The position numbers were made by a program, and so were the translations under genes. Below are positions 14,392 through 22,075 of a DNA stretch of 22,075 nucleotides, piece after piece. The DNA comes from Nitrospira sp. (GTDB lineage Bacteria; Nitrospirota; Nitrospiria; Nitrospirales; Nitrospiraceae). Every line of letters begins with the position of its first letter. The first letter of the stretch is position 1. The stretch spans positions 1 through 22,075 of the forward strand of contig JAJFBJ010000052.1 in assembly GCA_020697375.1 (NCBI GenBank), given 5' to 3'. Below the pieces are notes generated by a model. The model had not been told where the DNA came from. It did not search any database and saw only the letters and a program-made list of their open reading frames with translations.

Positions 14392-14742
14392 TCAGCTGAT
14401 CCGCACCGCGCCTTCCTGCTTATTCCAAGCCTCGATCTCGGCCTGCGGCCGTTTCCTGCCATGCTCGCCGATCCATTGGGCGATGTCTTGGTCGGTCGCT
14501 CCGCTGGCGACGAAGGACCTGAACGCATCGTAATCGATCCCGGAAAACCCCAGCCACCGTTGATCGAGCGGGCAATTGGAGAGATATTCCCCCTCCCATC
14601 CCACAAGCGCCGCCCGGCACTTATCTACTGCCCGCGCGGCCAAGGCATAGCCGGCCAATGTCTCGCGCGGTTTGCGCGGGCTTTCTTTGTCGCCCCGGAG
14701 ATCGCGAGCCAGTGACTGTACCTTCTCAAGATCGTGCTTCAT
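14392..14742 (-). CDS. DUF5069 domain protein
   Basis: The product has 116 residues from the ATG at 14742; a second ATG two codons earlier (14748) is the other candidate. An AGAAAGGA purine stretch fits the 14742 start better. The protein is soluble and matches my recollection of DUF5069 proteins: SPRKPRETLAGYALAARAVD near the N-terminus, a KCRAALVGWEGEYLSNCPLD stretch, then RWLGFSGIDYDAF and a final helix QDIAQWIGEHG. Function is unknown. Two cysteines (about residues 42 and 57) are present, but no metal-binding set is evident. It stands between the guanidinium exporter and the ABC exporter, with 36 bp to the ABC permease stop on its upstream side, so it could be transcribed with the exporter genes. 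Confidence 0.85.
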   Translation of the reverse strand: MKHDLEKVQSLARDLRGDKESPRKPRETLAGYALAARAVDKCRAALVGWEGEYLSNCPLDQRWLGFSGIDYDAFRSFVASGATDQDIAQWIGEHGRKRPQAEIEAWNKQEGAVRIS

Positions 14743-14778
14743 GGCCATCCTTTCTTATACGGTCAGCACTGCCTTCAA

Positions 14779-15537
14779 TTACCCTGCGCGATCGATAGCT
14801 CTCACCGCCCGCCACAAGCATATCAACGTGAAGCTCGTAAATCCGACGCATTCCAACAAAATCGTGCCCACGGAACCCACTCCGAGCAGAGTGAATCGCA
14901 GCACATCCACCTGCCAGGTCATGGGATTCATCCAAGCCAGGACACGGAACCAAGCCGGAAGTTGTTCCATGGGATAGAACATCGTGCTCAGGAACATGAG
15001 AAGGATATAGGCCGCGCTGGTACAGGTGTTGAACGCGTCCATGCGGGACAGCTTGACGGCCAGGATGCTGAACAGAAAAAACCAGCCGGCGGTGGTACCC
15101 ATTACCACAAGAAGCGTTACGGGAAGCCAGGCCCAACGAACCGTCACCGGCATGGTCCAGGCAGCCAGGACGATAGCCAGCAGACATCCGATGCCGCTGA
15201 GAAGGACATTGAAACAGATCTTTCCCAAGAGGAACTGTCCACGGGTGATGGGATAGGTGAGCAACTCGTAAAAGATGCCGGAGTCCTTATCCATGAATAT
15301 TCCCCACGAGGTATTCATGGCGATGCCGAACGTCGTCATGGCCAGCACTCCCGCGAGGAAAAACTCGGTATAACCCATGTGCATGCCTTCGATTGTAAAC
15401 CGGCCGACGGTACGTTCGAGCCCCACACCGAAGAGGAACAGATAGGCCATGGGAACGAAGAGATCCCAGAACACGAACGCAATGTTGGTGAGACGCTGCC
15501 GATAGTCCCGGTAAAAGACGGCCGCCACCCCGTTCAT
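14779..15537 (-). CDS. ABC-2 type exporter permease (DrrB/NodJ-like)
   Basis: The 252-residue membrane protein has about six helices. The N-terminus is the ABC-2 arrangement, a cytoplasmic amphipathic stretch (FYRDYRQRLTNIAFVFWDLF) leading into helix 1 (PMAYLFLFGVGL). Then follow FFLAGVLAMTTFGIAMNTSW, the DKDSGIFYELLTYPITRGQF coupling region, and the C-terminal ABC-2 signature LPAWFRVLAWMNPMTWQVD. Its start overlaps the ATPase stop as ATGA (15534-15537), so the two are translationally coupled and form one transporter, presumably a dimer of each. NodIJ and DrrAB-type exporters move lipo-oligosaccharides, antibiotics or lipids; the substrate here is unknown. Confidence 0.92.
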   Translation of the reverse strand: MNGVAAVFYRDYRQRLTNIAFVFWDLFVPMAYLFLFGVGLERTVGRFTIEGMHMGYTEFFLAGVLAMTTFGIAMNTSWGIFMDKDSGIFYELLTYPITRGQFLLGKICFNVLLSGIGCLLAIVLAAWTMPVTVRWAWLPVTLLVVMGTTAGWFFLFSILAVKLSRMDAFNTCTSAAYILLMFLSTMFYPMEQLPAWFRVLAWMNPMTWQVDVLRFTLLGVGSVGTILLECVGFTSFTLICLWRAVRAIDRAG

Positions 15538-16508
15538 GATCCCGCCGCCGACTCGGAACCCGGTTTCTTCTTGCCCACCAGTTCCACGAAAATATCCTCC
15601 AGCCCCGCGCCACGCACTTCGAAATGTCGAATCGGAACCTGGCGTGACAAGCCGGCAAGCTGGTCCAGAAGAGACCCCTCTTCGCCCTTGAAGAGCAATT
15701 CCGCCTGTTCGCCCTCGATGCGGAGTTCGATCGGTTGCAGCGCCTGCAGCCCGCTGCGGAGATCACCCTTGTGCGCGAACGTGAGGCTCACGCGAAACAT
15801 GCGCGTCGACAGCTTCCGCAATTCATTGAGGCTCCCAGCGGCGAGGGTGGCGCCGTGACGAAGGATCATGATACGGTCGCACAGCTCCTCCGCCTCGCTC
15901 AAGACCTGGGTGGTCAGCAGTATGGTGCGTCCGTTGCGGGCTTCCCGCCGAATGCGATCAAGGACTCGCCGTCGCATGAGGGGATCCATGCCCGTCGTGC
16001 TCTCATCAAGGAAGATCACCGGCGAATCCACCATGAACACCTTGGCGACCTGCACCCGTCGCTTCGTGCCCAGACTGAGGTCCTGTGCCGTTTCCCGCGC
16101 GTGATCTCGCAGTTCGAATTCATCGAGGACGGCATCTATACGCTTGCGGACCTCGCTCGGATCAATACCGTGCAGGTAGGCATAGATGCGAAGATTGTCC
16201 TCGACGGTCAGCAGGGTTTCGACGGCGGTCTGCTGCAAGACCACGGCGATCTGCCGGCGCACCTCCAAGGCCTGACGGACCACGTCGAATCCGCAAACCT
16301 GCGCCAGGCCCGAAGTCGGTCTCGTGAGGGTGGTGAGCATGTTGACCAACGTACTCTTCCCCGCTCCATTGGACCCGAGTAGTCCATAGATCTCGCCTTT
16401 CGACACCTCGAACGAAACTCCGCCGACCGCATGCACCTGCTTTGCGCTGCCTTGATGATAGGTTTTCCGAATGTCTTCGACCGTAATCGCGTTCATTGAA
16501 CTTTTCAC
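15534..16508 (-). CDS. ABC exporter ATPase (DrrA-like)
   Basis: The 324-residue product has an N-terminal ABC ATPase domain and a roughly 90-residue C-terminal extension. Walker A is GSNGAGKST (45-53). The Q-loop is near Gln92-Gln93, the signature is LSLGT (144-148), and Walker B ends in Asp168-Glu169 (VIFLDEST). The H-loop position is Gln201 (TTQVLSEAEEL). I recognise this Gln as usual for the DrrA branch, so it does not indicate inactivation. The C-terminal extension (from about 220) is typical of DrrA/NodI-like ATPases. A GTG at 16508 with AGGA seven bases upstream is the better start; an ATG at 16496 has no site. The permease gene follows with a 4-base overlap. An inverted repeat at 16530-16572 lies just upstream. 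Confidence 0.93.
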   Translation of the reverse strand: MKSSMNAITVEDIRKTYHQGSAKQVHAVGGVSFEVSKGEIYGLLGSNGAGKSTLVNMLTTLTRPTSGLAQVCGFDVVRQALEVRRQIAVVLQQTAVETLLTVEDNLRIYAYLHGIDPSEVRKRIDAVLDEFELRDHARETAQDLSLGTKRRVQVAKVFMVDSPVIFLDESTTGMDPLMRRRVLDRIRREARNGRTILLTTQVLSEAEELCDRIMILRHGATLAAGSLNELRKLSTRMFRVSLTFAHKGDLRSGLQALQPIELRIEGEQAELLFKGEEGSLLDQLAGLSRQVPIRHFEVRGAGLEDIFVELVGKKKPGSESAAGS

Positions 16509-16529
16509 CCATAGGTCCTGAACAGTCTG

Positions 16530-16572
16530 CAGTCAGTTCCAACGGCATGGCTCAGCCTGTGATGACTGACTG
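16530..16572 (-). promoter_or_regulatory. Inverted repeat upstream of the ABC exporter operon
   Basis: Two perfect 8-base arms, CAGTCAGT (16530-16537) and ACTGACTG (16565-16572), are separated by 27 bases. They lie 22-64 bases before the ATPase GTG. They could be an operator half-site pair or a leader-RNA stem. No T-run follows, which argues against a terminator. The two arms could also pair by chance. Confidence 0.3.
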
Positions 16573-16720
16573 GGATAGGCGCTTTCGCTGGCCGAGGCGA
16601 TGTTAGGCTTTCCGTCGGTATTGACGCGTTTTGTCAATCCTGAAGGTCTGTACGAACTCGGTACCCGGGCAAGGCATCGCGCATACGGTACCGGCAACGA
16701 TATGGATCACCGTTTCGAAA

Positions 16721-17305
16721 CTAACCAGTCGATCGCTTTTGGGGGCTCCCGGCCGATTCCACCCACGTGACCGCCGGAAGCCCGTCGATACTCCTTGCGT
16801 TTTTTTCCGCCTGATATTCCCTGAATTCATCTTCGTCCTTGCGGCCCGCCCAATCGGAGAGCTGCGACCGCTGACGCTCAAACCGGTACAGTGGAACTCC
16901 AAAGCCGCATGAATCCGTGATGCGATGGATGGAGACGACGATGATGGCACGTTCTGCGGAGGTTGCAGGAAAGAGCGGGCGCAGATGCTGGTATGCATCA
17001 CATTGCGGTTCCAATACTTCGCCCCGACCGTGAAACCGCACGATCTTCGGTGAGCCTTGCATCGCGCACAGCATGACGACGATCCGACCGTTTTCTTTGA
17101 GATGGGCGATGGTTTCTGCACCGCTGCCTATGTGGTCCAGGTAAGCCACTTTTCTAGAAGCCAGAACACGGAACGTATCCAGTCCCTTTGGCGACAGATT
17201 GACATGACCGGCTGCATGGATCGGCGCCGTGGCAACGAAAAATATCCGCTGCTCCTCGATGAAGGCCTTAAGATCGGCGTCGATTTCCTTGTACAGTTTC
17301 CCCAT
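16721..17305 (-). CDS. Pyridoxamine 5'-phosphate oxidase-like (PPOX) flavin-binding family protein
   Basis: This 194-residue soluble protein has the split-barrel PPOX fold. The N-terminus, KLYKEIDADLKAFIEEQRIF followed by FVATAP and GHVNLSPKG, is the usual beta-strand pair that lines the flavin site. VAYLDHIGSGAETIAHL (53-69) and NGRIVVMLCAM follow, then a C-terminal CGFGVPLYRFERQRS with a KDEDEFREYQAEKN helix. These are the features of the free-standing PPOX proteins that bind FMN or F420-like cofactors; they are often annotated as general stress or pyridoxamine oxidase-like proteins without a known substrate. The ATG at 17305 follows a GGGAGCG site at slightly long spacing. The 212 bp before the ABC operon hold no further gene. 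Confidence 0.88.
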   Translation of the reverse strand: MGKLYKEIDADLKAFIEEQRIFFVATAPIHAAGHVNLSPKGLDTFRVLASRKVAYLDHIGSGAETIAHLKENGRIVVMLCAMQGSPKIVRFHGRGEVLEPQCDAYQHLRPLFPATSAERAIIVVSIHRITDSCGFGVPLYRFERQRSQLSDWAGRKDEDEFREYQAEKNARSIDGLPAVTWVESAGSPQKRSTG

Positions 17306-17403
17306 GGATACCGCGCTCCCTTCGCTCGATGGATCTCCGACTGATTATCGATTGCAGAAACGTCCTTGCCTCAGGCAAACGATGCCTGTCCATTGCTCTC
17401 TCA

Positions 17404-17775
17404 CTACTCGGCTGTGAGTAATTCCATGATGTGCCCGTTTGGGTCGCAAAAGTAGACGCCCCTTCCGCCGGCGCGATGGTTCAAGCTCATGTTCTGTAAT
17501 GCATCGGGCTCGCTTCCATAGGGAATGCTTTCCTCCTGAATGCGGCCGAAGATCGCATCGAATTCCTCTTCACTGACTTTGAACGCGTAGTGGTGGATGT
17601 CGAACCGGTCGACATCGTCGTCGAAATCGAGCGTGAGCGTCTCATTGATCCGCACCGGCGCGAAATACCCCACGGCGCGTTCATCGAATGGAAATCCCAA
17701 GATCTTCGCGAAGAACTTGGCCGCTGCGACTTTGTCGCGCGCCGGAACGATGGTATGGTTCAACGTAATGGTCAT
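17404..17775 (-). CDS. VOC-family (glyoxalase/dioxygenase-like) protein
   Basis: The product has 123 residues from the ATG at 17775, which follows GAGGG at about five bases; the GTG at 17793 is the other candidate. The two beta-alpha-beta-beta-beta halves carry the metal triad positions His7 (LNHTIVPA), the central histidine around 61-62 (FDIHHYAFKV) and Glu118 (NGHIMELL), so a functional metal-binding VOC fold is likely. GGRGVYFCDPNGHIMELLT at the C-terminus is standard for the family. Such proteins include glyoxalases, fosfomycin-resistance enzymes and extradiol dioxygenases; the substrate is unknown. It is not closely related in sequence to the two PhnB-like proteins in this window, which lack this ending. 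Confidence 0.9.
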   Translation of the reverse strand: MTITLNHTIVPARDKVAAAKFFAKILGFPFDERAVGYFAPVRINETLTLDFDDDVDRFDIHHYAFKVSEEEFDAIFGRIQEESIPYGSEPDALQNMSLNHRAGGRGVYFCDPNGHIMELLTAE

Positions 17776-17868
17776 CACATCCCTCGGGGTCACATGACTG
17801 CCGATGTAGATTTTTGCCTGAACTATTGCTTGACCGGATCAGACAACGGCCGATCGCGGATCGGCCGG

Positions 17869-18357
17869 TCAGATGAAGTAATTGTCATGGCGGCGGCACA
17901 GATCCATCCATTCCTCTTCGCTGAATCGGCGGCCGGCGGCTTTTTCGGCGATCGCCTCGAAATATCCTTCGCGTGGAGCGCCTGGCGCAAAGAGCAACAG
18001 CAAGGATGCCGGCTCATCGGATTCATTGTGAAAACCATGCACGCCGCCTTCCGGCACGAACAAAAAATCACCCGCCCTTGCATCGATCCAGCGTTCTCCG
18101 TTGAAGAGTCGCAGCGTTCCGGTCAGCACGAAGAATGATTCGGACATGGTTCGGTGGAAATGGGCATTCGGCCCACGCGTATGCGGCTTCGCATCCCACC
18201 GGTACAGGCCGAACTGTCCCTTGGTGGAGGCGCCGCTGGCGAGATACCTCACCGCCGTATCCGAACCGATCGTCAGATCGGGCGGCTGGTCGGCAGGACG
18301 AAATGCCGCGCTGATCTCACCTTTGTCGCCGAAATAACTTGGATCGGGATACGACAT
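17869..18357 (-). CDS. Cupin-domain metal-binding protein
   Basis: The 162-residue single-domain cupin starts at the ATG at 18357, eight bases after AAAGGAG. An in-frame start three codons earlier is less likely. Cupin motif 1 gives the metal ligands His66 and His68 with Glu73 (NAHFHRTMSESFFVL), and motif 2 supplies His107 (GDFLFVPEGGVHGF). All four usual ligands are present, so a divalent metal centre is expected. The N-terminus (about 1-50) is extended and contains a GQFGLYRWD strand. Family members include dioxygenases, isomerases and sugar-binding proteins; I cannot name the substrate. It lies 93 bp upstream of one VOC gene and 73 bp downstream of another, with its own ribosome binding site. 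Confidence 0.9.
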   Translation of the reverse strand: MSYPDPSYFGDKGEISAAFRPADQPPDLTIGSDTAVRYLASGASTKGQFGLYRWDAKPHTRGPNAHFHRTMSESFFVLTGTLRLFNGERWIDARAGDFLFVPEGGVHGFHNESDEPASLLLLFAPGAPREGYFEAIAEKAAGRRFSEEEWMDLCRRHDNYFI

Positions 18358-18430
18358 CTCTCTCACTCCTTTCTCATCCGGTACCCGTGCAGCCGGATGA
18401 CCAGTGATGGTCTGACTTGTTTCAGTCGGC

Positions 18431-18877
18431 TCAGTTCTTTTGCTGCTTCATCCACAGATCCGCGCGCTTCTTGATTTCTTCCGGCGAAACATCCTCGATA
18501 TGCGTGTGGATCCACCAGTGGTTGCCGGCAAAATCTTTCACGCCAGCGCTGCGGTCTCCATAAAACTGATCGGACGGTTCCTTGACCGAGGCGGCTCCGG
18601 CCTCCAACGCCCGCTTGTAGGATGTATCCGCATGCTCGACATACAGCGCAATCTTGGCCGGCATCGCATTCCACTGCTCGGTCGCTTCGCCCAGCATCAC
18701 CATCGAATCGCCGATCTTCACCTCCGCATGCATGACGGCCCCGTCTGGCCCGGGCAACCGGTAAATCTCCTTCGCATCGAATGCCTCTTTGAGAAACTCG
18801 ATCAGCTTCGCCGCTCCTCGAACGGTCAAGACCGGCGTCACCGTATGGTATCCTTCGGGAATCGATTTGACTGCCAT
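18431..18877 (-). CDS. VOC-superfamily PhnB-like protein, paralogue of the one at 10042-10521
   Basis: The 148-residue soluble product has the same PhnB-like VOC architecture as the 159-residue protein at 10042-10521. IPEGYHTVTPVLTVRGAA begins it, MHAEVKIGDSMVML provides the central strand pair, and FYGDRSAGVKDFAGNHWW and HIEDVSPEEIKKRADLWM close it. Shared FYGDRS and EDVSPxE segments identify the two as paralogues. It differs by lacking the loop that precedes the first protein's MMLYV strand. An AAGGAGG site precedes the ATG at 18877 by about 8 bases. The substrate is unknown. It is separated by 81 bp from the end of the RND pump gene and may be transcribed with it. Confidence 0.9.
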   Translation of the reverse strand: MAVKSIPEGYHTVTPVLTVRGAAKLIEFLKEAFDAKEIYRLPGPDGAVMHAEVKIGDSMVMLGEATEQWNAMPAKIALYVEHADTSYKRALEAGAASVKEPSDQFYGDRSAGVKDFAGNHWWIHTHIEDVSPEEIKKRADLWMKQQKN

Positions 18878-18958
18878 CGTGCATACCTCCTTGTTCAGTC
18901 ACCAGTGGATCTTCATCGTCCGCCACTTACATCGGCGCGACGCGGGGTGAATGACTCA

Positions 18959-21900
18959 TCACGCTGCATGGCCTCCTGCGATCCGTACTTCTTCCCGCTC
19001 GATTTCCTCGCTTGATGGCTTGGGCTGATGTTGTTCGGCAATCAGCGAGTAAAACACCGGGACAACGAACAGGGTAAACACGGTGCCTACCGTCATGCCG
19101 GTGACCAGCACCACACCGATGCTGTTGCGGGCCTCGGCTCCCGGACCGGACACCAACACCAGAGGAAGGTGCCCGAAGACAGTGGCTGCCGAGGTCATCA
19201 GCACAGGCCTCAGCCGCGTCAGCGACGCCTCCCGCAACGCGGTCATTTTCGAGAGGCCGCGGGCTTGCAACGTGTTCGCGAACTCCACGATCAGGATCCC
19301 GTTCTTCGCGATCAATCCCACCAATGTGATCAATCCGACCTGCGAATAGATATTGATCGTGGTGAGGTCCAGAAAGCTGAAGATAAGCGCCCCGGAAATC
19401 GCGAGCGGCACCGAGCCCAAGAGTACGATCAGCGGATCACGAAAGCTGTGGAACTGGGCCGCCAGCACCAGATAGATGAGCACGACGGCAAACCCGAGCG
19501 TGACGGTGAGGGCTGATACCTCGCGACGGATCTGCCGTGACTCGCCCGCATAGTCGAGCACGACACCCGGCCCGCGCACCTCGGCCGCGGCGGCTTCGAG
19601 CACGCGCAGCCCTTCCTCTTTGGTGACGCCCGGTTTAACCCCGCCGAACACCCGCGCCGAGTTGCGCTGCTGAAAACGGTTCAACGTGCGCGGCGCCGTG
19701 CCGGTCTCGATGCGCGTGAACGTGGACACCGGTACGAGCTGGCCGCCCGGCGTCTTGATCTTGAGATCGAGCAGCGGACCGACGGTGGCGCGATCTTCGT
19801 CTCCGATCTGCGGGATGACTTTGTAGCTCCGGTCGAAGAAGTTGAAGCGATTCACGTAGGCGCCGCCGAGCAACGTCCCGAGTTCCTGTCCCACGCCGGC
19901 CAGATCGAGCCCCAGGTCCGCGAGGCGCTCGCGGTCGAGCAGGACACGCGCCTGCGGCAAGTCGATTTTGAGATCGGTATCCACGTATAAAAATTTTCCG
20001 CTCTGCCAGCCGGCGCCGACCAGCGCTGCGGTGGTCTCCAGAAGCTGTTCGGGCGGAGCGTCACTCTGTAGCACCAGTTCAACATCGTACTGCCCGGGCG
20101 TCGGCAGCGGCGGATCGAGCCGTGGAAACACGCGCAGCCCCGGTACCTGCGACACCATGCCGTACACCTCGCCGTACATGGCCTCGGTTGAGCGGGTGCG
20201 CTCACGCCAATCTTTGGTGACCATGCCGCCGAAACCGCCCCAAGCCGTCGTCAGCGACCACATGAACTTCGCCTCGGGGAACGAGGTCACGGCCTGGACG
20301 ACCGTCAGTGATTCCCGGTCGGTTGCGGCCAGCGTCGAATCCGGCGCAGCCTCGAGAAAGAAGCTGATGTGACTTTGGTCTTCCACCGGCGCGAGCTCCT
20401 GCCGTGAGAACTGGTACAACGGCACGGCTGCGACCATGATGATCAGCGCGGCTGTCACGATCGCCCAACGCATCTCCAGCGCTCCGTCGAGCGCCCAGGC
20501 ATAGGCGCGGCGAACGGCATCGAAGCCGCGGTTGACGAACGCGGTGAGCCGGCCTTGCTTGCCCTGCGGGTGGACGAAATGCGAGCTCATCATCGGCGAA
20601 AGCGTGACCGCGACGATTCCCGAGACGACGACCGCCGCAGCCAGCGTAATCGCAAACTCCAAAAACAGCGAGCCCGTCAGGCCTCCCTGGAATGCGATCG
20701 GCGTGTAGACCACGGCCAAGGTGATGGTCATGGCGACGATCGGAGCCAGCAATTCACGGGCGCCGATCAAGGCCGCATCGAACCTCGATTTGCCCTGACG
20801 CACATGCCGCTCGACGTTCTCCACCACGACGATCGCGTCGTCCACGACCAAGCCTACCGAAAGCACGATCGCAAGCATCGTCAAGAGATTGAGGCTGAAG
20901 CCGAACGCGAGCATCACGATCGCCGCTCCGATCAGCGAGACCGGCATCGCCAGCAAGGGCACGAGCGCCGTGCGTACCGACCCCATGAAGAGGAACACCA
21001 CCACACCGACGATCATGATGGTCTCCGACAGCGTCTTGGTAATCTCGCTCAGGGCGTCTTCCATGAACACCGTCGCGTCGTACGCCAGCTGCATATCCAT
21101 ATCCTTTGGCAGCGTCGGACGGAGGCGCTCCATTTCAGCGCGCAGGCGGTGGGCGACCTCGATCTCATTGGAACCGACCAGAGGCCATACGCCGAGATAC
21201 ACGGCTTCACGGTCGTTGAACTTCGCAATCATCTCGGCTTCTTCGGCGCCCAGTTCCACCCTCGCCACATCCTTCAAACGCACAAAGGCGCTTCCACGTT
21301 CGCTGACGATCAGCTCTTCGAATTCACTGACGGACCGCAGATCGGTATTGGCCAACAGGTTGAGCTGCACCAGATTGCCCTTGGTCCGGCCGACGGCCGC
21401 CAGAAAGTTGTTGCGCCGCAACGCTGCCTGCACATCACCTGGCGAGAGGTTGAGCGCGGCAAGGCGGTCGGGATCGATCCAGATGCGCATGGCAATAGGG
21501 CGGCCGCCCTCGATGGTCACACGCTGAATCCCGGGCAACGTCGCGAGCTGCGGCTGCAGCGTGCGCGAAAGCCAATCGGTGATTCCCGGAACATCCCGCC
21601 CCGAGGATGAAAAGCTGAGATAGAAAGACGCGTACGGCCGGTCGGCACGTTGCACTTCGATCACGGGCGGTTCGGCTGCCGTCGGCAGCTCGGCACGAGC
21701 CTGCTGCAGGCGCGCGGTGATCTCGGCGAGCGCCGCCGTGCTGTTATGGTTCAATTTCAGCCGTACGGTCACGGTGCTGACGCCGGCGCGGCTGGTCGAC
21801 TCGATGTGATCGACTCCGCCGATTGCCGATACGAGGCGTTCTATCGGCGTGGTCAGGAACCCGCGAACCATTTCGGCGCTGGCGCCGTAATAGATCGTCG

Positions 21901-22045
21901 TGATCACCACCGACGAACTCTCGATTTTCGGATACTGCTGCACCGGAAGGACGGTCAACGCCCGCCATCCCACGAGGACGATCATGAGATTGAGGACCAC
22001 CGCGAGCACGGGGTGTTTGATGAAAATATCGGTGAAGGCGCGCAT
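18959..22045 (-). CDS. RND efflux pump inner-membrane subunit (AcrB/HAE-1-like)
   Basis: The 1028-residue product has the normal length for this family. It is a proton-driven trimeric inner-membrane exporter that works with a periplasmic adaptor and an outer-membrane channel. The first TM helix follows the typical start (MRAFTDIFIKHPVLAVVLNL), with IGGVDHIESTSRAGVSTVTV in the periplasmic region. Two adjacent proton-relay aspartates are Asp402 and Asp403 (GLVVDDAIVVVENVE), and the relay lysine is near Lys914 (GLIAKNGILIVEFAN). All are kept, so the pump should be active. An AAGGA site lies about eight bases before the ATG. No adaptor or TolC-like gene is in the window; these would normally sit upstream, beyond the right edge. 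HAE-1 drug export is more likely than metal export, since the heavy-metal CusA-type residues are not seen. Confidence 0.95.
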   Translation of the reverse strand: MRAFTDIFIKHPVLAVVLNLMIVLVGWRALTVLPVQQYPKIESSSVVITTIYYGASAEMVRGFLTTPIERLVSAIGGVDHIESTSRAGVSTVTVRLKLNHNSTAALAEITARLQQARAELPTAAEPPVIEVQRADRPYASFYLSFSSSGRDVPGITDWLSRTLQPQLATLPGIQRVTIEGGRPIAMRIWIDPDRLAALNLSPGDVQAALRRNNFLAAVGRTKGNLVQLNLLANTDLRSVSEFEELIVSERGSAFVRLKDVARVELGAEEAEMIAKFNDREAVYLGVWPLVGSNEIEVAHRLRAEMERLRPTLPKDMDMQLAYDATVFMEDALSEITKTLSETIMIVGVVVFLFMGSVRTALVPLLAMPVSLIGAAIVMLAFGFSLNLLTMLAIVLSVGLVVDDAIVVVENVERHVRQGKSRFDAALIGARELLAPIVAMTITLAVVYTPIAFQGGLTGSLFLEFAITLAAAVVVSGIVAVTLSPMMSSHFVHPQGKQGRLTAFVNRGFDAVRRAYAWALDGALEMRWAIVTAALIIMVAAVPLYQFSRQELAPVEDQSHISFFLEAAPDSTLAATDRESLTVVQAVTSFPEAKFMWSLTTAWGGFGGMVTKDWRERTRSTEAMYGEVYGMVSQVPGLRVFPRLDPPLPTPGQYDVELVLQSDAPPEQLLETTAALVGAGWQSGKFLYVDTDLKIDLPQARVLLDRERLADLGLDLAGVGQELGTLLGGAYVNRFNFFDRSYKVIPQIGDEDRATVGPLLDLKIKTPGGQLVPVSTFTRIETGTAPRTLNRFQQRNSARVFGGVKPGVTKEEGLRVLEAAAAEVRGPGVVLDYAGESRQIRREVSALTVTLGFAVVLIYLVLAAQFHSFRDPLIVLLGSVPLAISGALIFSFLDLTTINIYSQVGLITLVGLIAKNGILIVEFANTLQARGLSKMTALREASLTRLRPVLMTSAATVFGHLPLVLVSGPGAEARNSIGVVLVTGMTVGTVFTLFVVPVFYSLIAEQHQPKPSSEEIEREEVRIAGGHAA

Positions 22046-22075
22046 GCAATGTGTCCTTATCTTGCTTCGCTGAGC

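Noticed and set aside
14734..15858. Plus-strand open frame of about 374 codons opposite the ABC permease
   Set aside because: His/Gln/Glu-rich antisense shadow of the permease and ATPase genes with no recognisable motif.
16198..16204. Loss of H-loop histidine in the ABC ATPase as a sign of inactivation (Gln201)
   Set aside because: Gln at that position is a feature I associate with DrrA-type exporter ATPases; Walker A, signature and Walker B are intact.
17366..17378. Hairpin TTGCC-TCA-GGCAA between the VOC and PPOX genes as a terminator
   Set aside because: Only five base pairs and no T-run follows on the minus strand.
20555..21610. Long plus-strand open frame opposite the RND pump gene
   Set aside because: It is composed of Arg/His/Asp/Gln-rich low-complexity sequence expected from the antisense of a GC-rich gene, and the pump gene shows full homology on the other strand.

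Overview
The window looks like a chromosomal segment from a GC-rich Gram-negative bacterium. It carries an RND pump inner-membrane subunit, YidC-like and alkaline-phosphatase-fold envelope proteins and many NarL/KaiC-type signalling parts. The mixture (a KaiC-like ATPase beside a NarL-type sensor, Ppd plus envelope-polymer genes, and a run of small VOC, cupin, SDR, RidA and DUF5069 proteins) reminds me of Nitrospira. That placement is an impression and has not been tested by any search. I found no rRNA, tRNA, CRISPR array, IS element or phage gene.

Region A (1-3245, + strand) is a signalling unit. A small helical protein of unknown function overlaps by 4 bases a double-domain KaiC-like ATPase. 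This is followed 30 bp later by a NarL-type histidine kinase fused to a receiver domain that has no DNA-binding output.

Region B (3414-9827, + strand) is a four-gene envelope-polymer locus. It encodes a phosphonopyruvate decarboxylase, a membrane-anchored CDP-glycerol-type glycerophosphotransferase with an N-terminal YLDPGSGS motif, a class I methyltransferase, and a 979-residue fusion of a YidC/Oxa1-like module, further membrane helices and an alkaline-phosphatase-superfamily (sulfatase / phospho-alcohol transferase) domain. I infer that the locus makes or decorates a phosphonate- or phosphodiester-containing surface polymer. The fusion protein is the most unusual item in the window. Its YidC-like part has lost the conserved groove arginine.

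The coding strand switches between 9828 and 10041. A short conserved-looking minus-strand reading frame without a clear start sits in the gap, possibly the tail of a decayed gene.

Region C (10042-22045, all - strand) is a series of mostly monocistronic or two-gene units with strong ribosome binding sites. These are three VOC/PhnB-like proteins (two of them paralogous), an NTF2-like protein, a DHRS1-like SDR, a DUF2214 membrane protein, a Rid-family protein lacking the deaminase arginine, a DoxX-like gene broken by at least two frameshifts, a Gdx/SugE guanidinium exporter, a DUF5069 protein, a DrrAB-like ABC exporter pair, a PPOX flavin-type protein, a cupin, and an RND pump whose partner genes lie to the right of the window. 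Region C reads as a detoxification, stress and efflux neighbourhood.
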